From the NCBI GenBank assembly GCA_021296015.1, contig JAGWBG010000049.1:1-8044 (forward strand): a stretch of DNA of 8,044 nt. The letters are read 5' to 3'. Source of the DNA: Dehalococcoidia bacterium. GTDB taxonomy: Bacteria; Chloroflexota; Dehalococcoidia; Lucifugimonadales; JAGWBF01. Of the stretch, positions 5,387 through 8,044 are shown piece after piece; the stretch's first letter is position 1, and each line of letters begins with the position of its first letter. Under the pieces are notes generated by a model. That model worked only from the letters and a program-made list of their open reading frames with translations, was not told the origin of the DNA and searched no databases. A program made the position numbers and the translations under genes.

Positions 5387-6730
5387 TTAGCTATGGCTGA
5401 CCAGGCCCTCATCCACCATAGCCTTGAACGCCCCGTCGAAGGCCTCCAGGCTCCGGTCAATATCCGCTTCCGTGTGGACACCGGAAAGGACCCCGCTGGT
5501 CCGGGACATCAGGTCTACCCCTCGCACCTGAAGGGCCTGGCGAAAGGCGTTCTGGATATCCAACGGTTGGTCCTTCAAGGTACCGGCGTCGAAACCCTCG
5601 ATTGACCTGGCCCCGAAGTAAACGTGGAAGGTGGAAGAATCACCGTACACGCACGCCGCCACCTCGTATCTATCCACAATCTCTCGGAGGCCCACTCGCA
5701 GGCGCTCGGCCATTCTGTCGGCGGTCTCCTGCATTTCTCCCGTGGCGACTATCTTGAGAGCGGCATTCCCCGTGGCGGCGGCGTATGAGTTGGCGTTGAA
5801 AGTGCCTCCGTGGGAGACCCTCTGAAAGCGGTCATGGTGGGAATCACCCGTCTGAGCTATGACCCTCATAATCTCGTCGCTTCCGGCTACTGCGCCGCCG
5901 GGCAACCCACCCGTCAGTATTTTGGCCATAGTGCAGAGGTCCGGGTCAAGGCCTATCTTCTGCTGAAGTCCACCGGGGCTCCAGCGAAAACCTGTGATTA
6001 CCTCATCCAGAATCATCACCACGTTGTATTGCCGCGTCAGCTTCCTGACACCTTCCAGGAAGCCCGATTTGAGGGGAACGGTCCCGTAGGACGCCCCCGA
6101 ACCTTCCGTGATGACGCCCGCGATGTTGTTGTCGTTAGCCAGGGTACGCTCCAGGGCATCCAGGTCGGGCGGCAGGACAATGACCGAATCCATGACACCC
6201 CTGGGGACGCCCGTCGAGGCAGGCACGTCGAATGGAGGCAAGGACCCGGGCATTGCGTAATCATGCCAGCCGTGATAGTGGGACTCCCATCGGACTATCT
6301 TCTCCTTGCCGGTATATGCCCTGGCGACGCGCATGGACAGCATGGTAGCTTCCGCGCCCGAACCCACAAAGCGGACCTTGTCGGCACAGGGGACGAGGTT
6401 GCATACCCGCTCTCCCCACTCTAGCTCCGCCTCATGGGGGTGGCTGAACTGGGAGCCTCTGGGAGCGGCCTGGACCAGCGCCTCCACAACCGCCGGATGG
6501 GAGTGTCCCAGCAGCAGCGACGCCGACCCCAAGCCAAAGTCTATGTATTCGTTACCGTCAACGTCCCACAAACGTGTTCCCTGCCCCCTGGCGATGCAGA
6601 TGGGGAAAGGCTCGGCAACACGCATGTCGTGGCCTCCACCCCCTCCGGGGAACACATCCTTAAACCTGGGATATAGCTCGGCTGACCCGGGGTTCTTCCT
6701 GATATATGCCTCTCTTATCGTCTCGGCCAC
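5387..6730 (-). CDS. Class III PLP-dependent aminotransferase, glutamate-1-semialdehyde aminomutase-like
   Basis: A cytoplasmic fold-type I PLP enzyme of 447 residues. Seen from the GTG start: the phosphate-binding SGAEAT at 124-129, YHGWHD with the ring-stacking aromatic at 152, the Asp that pairs with the PLP nitrogen at 242 (ILDEVITGFR), the Schiff-base lysine 270 (MAKILTGGLPGG) and HGGTFNAN with Thr310. The closest broad group is glutamate-1-semialdehyde 2,1-aminomutase (HemL), but the N-terminal loop reads FPGGGGGHDMR rather than the PGG-x-NSPVRAF of true HemL, and no heme genes are nearby. It is safer to call it an aminotransferase or aminomutase acting on an unknown amino acid. It converges on the amidase with a 16-base gap and lies downstream of coxE on the same strand. 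The start could also be the ATG at 6736, but AAAGGAGG abuts that ATG, whereas it is spaced 6 bases from the GTG. Confidence 0.9.
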   Translation of the reverse strand: MAETIREAYIRKNPGSAELYPRFKDVFPGGGGGHDMRVAEPFPICIARGQGTRLWDVDGNEYIDFGLGSASLLLGHSHPAVVEALVQAAPRGSQFSHPHEAELEWGERVCNLVPCADKVRFVGSGAEATMLSMRVARAYTGKEKIVRWESHYHGWHDYAMPGSLPPFDVPASTGVPRGVMDSVIVLPPDLDALERTLANDNNIAGVITEGSGASYGTVPLKSGFLEGVRKLTRQYNVVMILDEVITGFRWSPGGLQQKIGLDPDLCTMAKILTGGLPGGAVAGSDEIMRVIAQTGDSHHDRFQRVSHGGTFNANSYAAATGNAALKIVATGEMQETADRMAERLRVGLREIVDRYEVAACVYGDSSTFHVYFGARSIEGFDAGTLKDQPLDIQNAFRQALQVRGVDLMSRTSGVLSGVHTEADIDRSLEAFDGAFKAMVDEGLVSHS

Positions 6731-6736
6731 GGCCAT

Positions 6737-6744
6737 CCTCCTTT
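6737..6744 (-). promoter_or_regulatory. Ribosome binding site that favours a GTG start for the aminotransferase
   Basis: On the minus strand AAAGGAGG runs from 6744 to 6737 and touches the ATG at 6736-6734 directly, leaving no spacer. The GTG two codons later, at 6730-6728, has the ideal 6-base spacing. The site is strong, so the GTG is the more likely initiator. Confidence 0.6.
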
Positions 6745-6800
6745 CGATTCAAAGAGACTATGCTTTCCTGACCTCCGACCAGTGATATAACTCTACATCA

Positions 6801-6831
6801 AACCGAGCGAGAACGCCACACCAACTCGGTT
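6801..6831. repeat. Inverted repeat between coxE and the aminotransferase gene
   Basis: AACCGAG at 6801-6807 and CTCGGTT at 6825-6831 are perfect 7-base inverted copies around a 17-base interval, in the 135-base gap that follows the coxE stop. It could be a weak terminator of the coxE transcript or an operator for the aminotransferase gene. There is no T-run on the minus strand just beyond the stem, which speaks against a classic intrinsic terminator. Confidence 0.3.
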
Positions 6832-6865
6832 GCCTATTGTTCAAGAGCCTATCAGGAGCGCGGTA

Positions 6866-8032
6866 TCACCCCTTGAGGAGGCCCGGCAGCCGCTTCAGAT
6901 GCTCCAGGTCCAACGCTGAAGCGAATACGTCAACGTATGGACGTGCCGCCTGTAGTCCCAGGGTCAGTGGTTGGTAGTCCGGAGTGCCCAGGAGAGGGTT
7001 CAGCCAGACCAGTCTCCTCACCTGCCTCTTGAGCAGGGCCAACTCCTGGGCCAGTTGCTCGGCGTCACCCGTCTCCCAGCCGTCACTCAGGATGAGGACC
7101 GAGGTATTACGGTCAAGGATGCCGGCGTACTCACGGTTCAGGGTGCTCAAACACTCCCCGATACGCGTGCCGCCTGACCAGTGGTACACCTGATCGCTGA
7201 TGCGACTGACGGCCTCTTGGAAGGATGGGGCCCTGAGATGTCTGGTCACCCGGGTTAGGGACGTGCTGAAAACGAAGGTCTCCACACGTCCCGCCCCCTG
7301 TCCAAGGGCGTAGGCCAGTTGCAACAGCAGACCGGCATAGCGGTCCATCGAGCCGCTGACGTCAAGCATCACCAGCAGTCGCGGGACCCGTCGCACCCGG
7401 CGTCGCCGGGGTAGTGTGACGATGTTCCCACCGTTGGAAAGGTTGACACGCAGGGCTCTGCGCAGGTCCGGGACCCCCTTTCGCTTGTGGTGTCGGCGGC
7501 GGCGTCCCGGTCGGGAAGGCAGGGCACGGGCCAGCCGGGCGGCAATCCGGGAGACTTCCTCCAGGTCATCCCCCTTGAGCACCGTTAAGTCTCGCCGGGC
7601 CACTACCTCCACGGGGCTGGCTCCGGTACGGAAGATTTGCACCGACTGAGGTTGCGCCTCATCCACCTCTCCTTCCCTTGAAGACAACATACCAACTCGC
7701 CGGTTAAATCGCCGTGCTCCATCTATCCGGTCCTGATTGGCGTTGGGGGGGCTGAGTGACGCGTCCGGGGGCCTATGGAGTGCCCAGAACCGCCGAAAAC
7801 ATTCGTCAAAGACCGGGACATCATACACACGGGAGACAAGTATGGTCCTGAAGGCCCAGTAGACCTGTTCTCTGTCCATCACGTCCAGTAGACCGAGGGA
7901 CTGAAGGGCGTCGGCAGTCTCGGAAGGGCCTACCAGCAGACCATCCCTACGCAGGGAGCGACAGAAATGGATGACGTGGGAGACCAAGTCGTATTCACAG
8001 TCATGGTCGTCTAGTAAGGGCAAACCGGACAT
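6866..8032 (-). CDS. coxE: CoxE-type von Willebrand factor A domain protein
   Basis: A 388-residue soluble protein of the VWA_CoxE family, close to the usual length. The N-terminal part (1-150) is helical, with FCRSLRRDGLLVGPSET near its start, typical of CoxE-like proteins. A very basic stretch (about 173-218, with RRRRHHKRK and PRRRRVRR) leads into the VWA domain. The metal-ion-dependent adhesion site is complete: DVSGSM (Asp224, Ser226, Ser228), Thr289 in SGGTRIG and Asp317 in LSDGWETGD. In Oligotropha, CoxE acts with the MoxR-type AAA+ ATPase CoxD in assembling the Mo/Cu active site of CO dehydrogenase; similar pairs accompany many other molybdenum hydroxylases. No hydroxylase subunit gene lies in this window, so the client is unknown and the symbol names the family only. 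I chose the ATG at 8032 because GAGGG at 8042-8038 is 5 bases before it; a GTG at 8038 is the alternative. Confidence 0.88.
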   Translation of the reverse strand: MSGLPLLDDHDCEYDLVSHVIHFCRSLRRDGLLVGPSETADALQSLGLLDVMDREQVYWAFRTILVSRVYDVPVFDECFRRFWALHRPPDASLSPPNANQDRIDGARRFNRRVGMLSSREGEVDEAQPQSVQIFRTGASPVEVVARRDLTVLKGDDLEEVSRIAARLARALPSRPGRRRRHHKRKGVPDLRRALRVNLSNGGNIVTLPRRRRVRRVPRLLVMLDVSGSMDRYAGLLLQLAYALGQGAGRVETFVFSTSLTRVTRHLRAPSFQEAVSRISDQVYHWSGGTRIGECLSTLNREYAGILDRNTSVLILSDGWETGDAEQLAQELALLKRQVRRLVWLNPLLGTPDYQPLTLGLQAARPYVDVFASALDLEHLKRLPGLLKG

Positions 8033-8044
8033 CCTCACCCTCAG

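Noticed and set aside
5810..6424. Open frame of 204 codons on the + strand opposite the aminotransferase
   Set aside because: The minus-strand frame carries every PLP motif; the antisense product has no recognisable pattern and no SD.
6306..6785. Open frame of 159 codons on the + strand antisense to the aminotransferase start
   Set aside because: It is Ser/Pro-rich and low in complexity, and lies opposite the well-supported N-terminal half of the aminotransferase.

Overview
The window looks like a chromosomal contig from a moderately GC-rich bacterium with strong Shine-Dalgarno (SD) sites (AAAGGAGG type), probably environmental. A likely Asp23/Gls24 protein followed by a DUF2273 membrane protein suggests a single-membrane lineage. 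The right-hand genes (an SCP2-type thiolase with its DUF35 partner, a nitrile-pathway type amidase, a class III aminotransferase, a CoxE protein) would suit Chloroflexota (Dehalococcoidia/SAR202-like) or an actinobacterium. This placement is inference; no marker gene is present.

Left block, 1-1849, + strand: the tail of a probable Asp23/Gls24 protein, a DUF2273-type membrane protein, and a full MgtE magnesium channel with an unusual Ile in the usual GGN-x-G-x-Q signature. Directly after mgtE lies a 57-codon frame that resembles only the extreme N-terminus of a major facilitator transporter and then stops (1859-2032), probably a gene remnant. About 180 bases of non-coding DNA follow, holding a good sigma70-type promoter (TTGACA, 17 bases, TAAACT).

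Middle block, 2217-5370, + strand: a probable operon of a DUF35 zinc-ribbon/OB-fold protein, an SCP2-type thiolase with an intact Cys-His-Cys active site, and an amidase-signature hydrolase closely resembling the Rhodococcus enantioselective amidase. The first two probably form one enzyme complex acting on a CoA thioester; the amidase may feed a carboxylic acid into the same route. Substrates cannot be read from the sequence.

Right block, 5387-8032, - strand: a CoxE-type von Willebrand A protein and, downstream of it, a class III PLP aminotransferase of the glutamate-1-semialdehyde aminomutase-like group. The aminotransferase converges tail-to-tail on the amidase with a 16-base gap. CoxE proteins usually act with a MoxR-type ATPase (CoxD) in maturing molybdenum hydroxylases; any such partner would lie beyond the right edge.

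I see no CRISPR array, RNA gene, insertion sequence or defence system. The best leads are the thiolase/DUF35/amidase cluster of unknown substrate, the altered MgtE signature, and the transporter remnant at the boundary between the less and more GC-rich halves.
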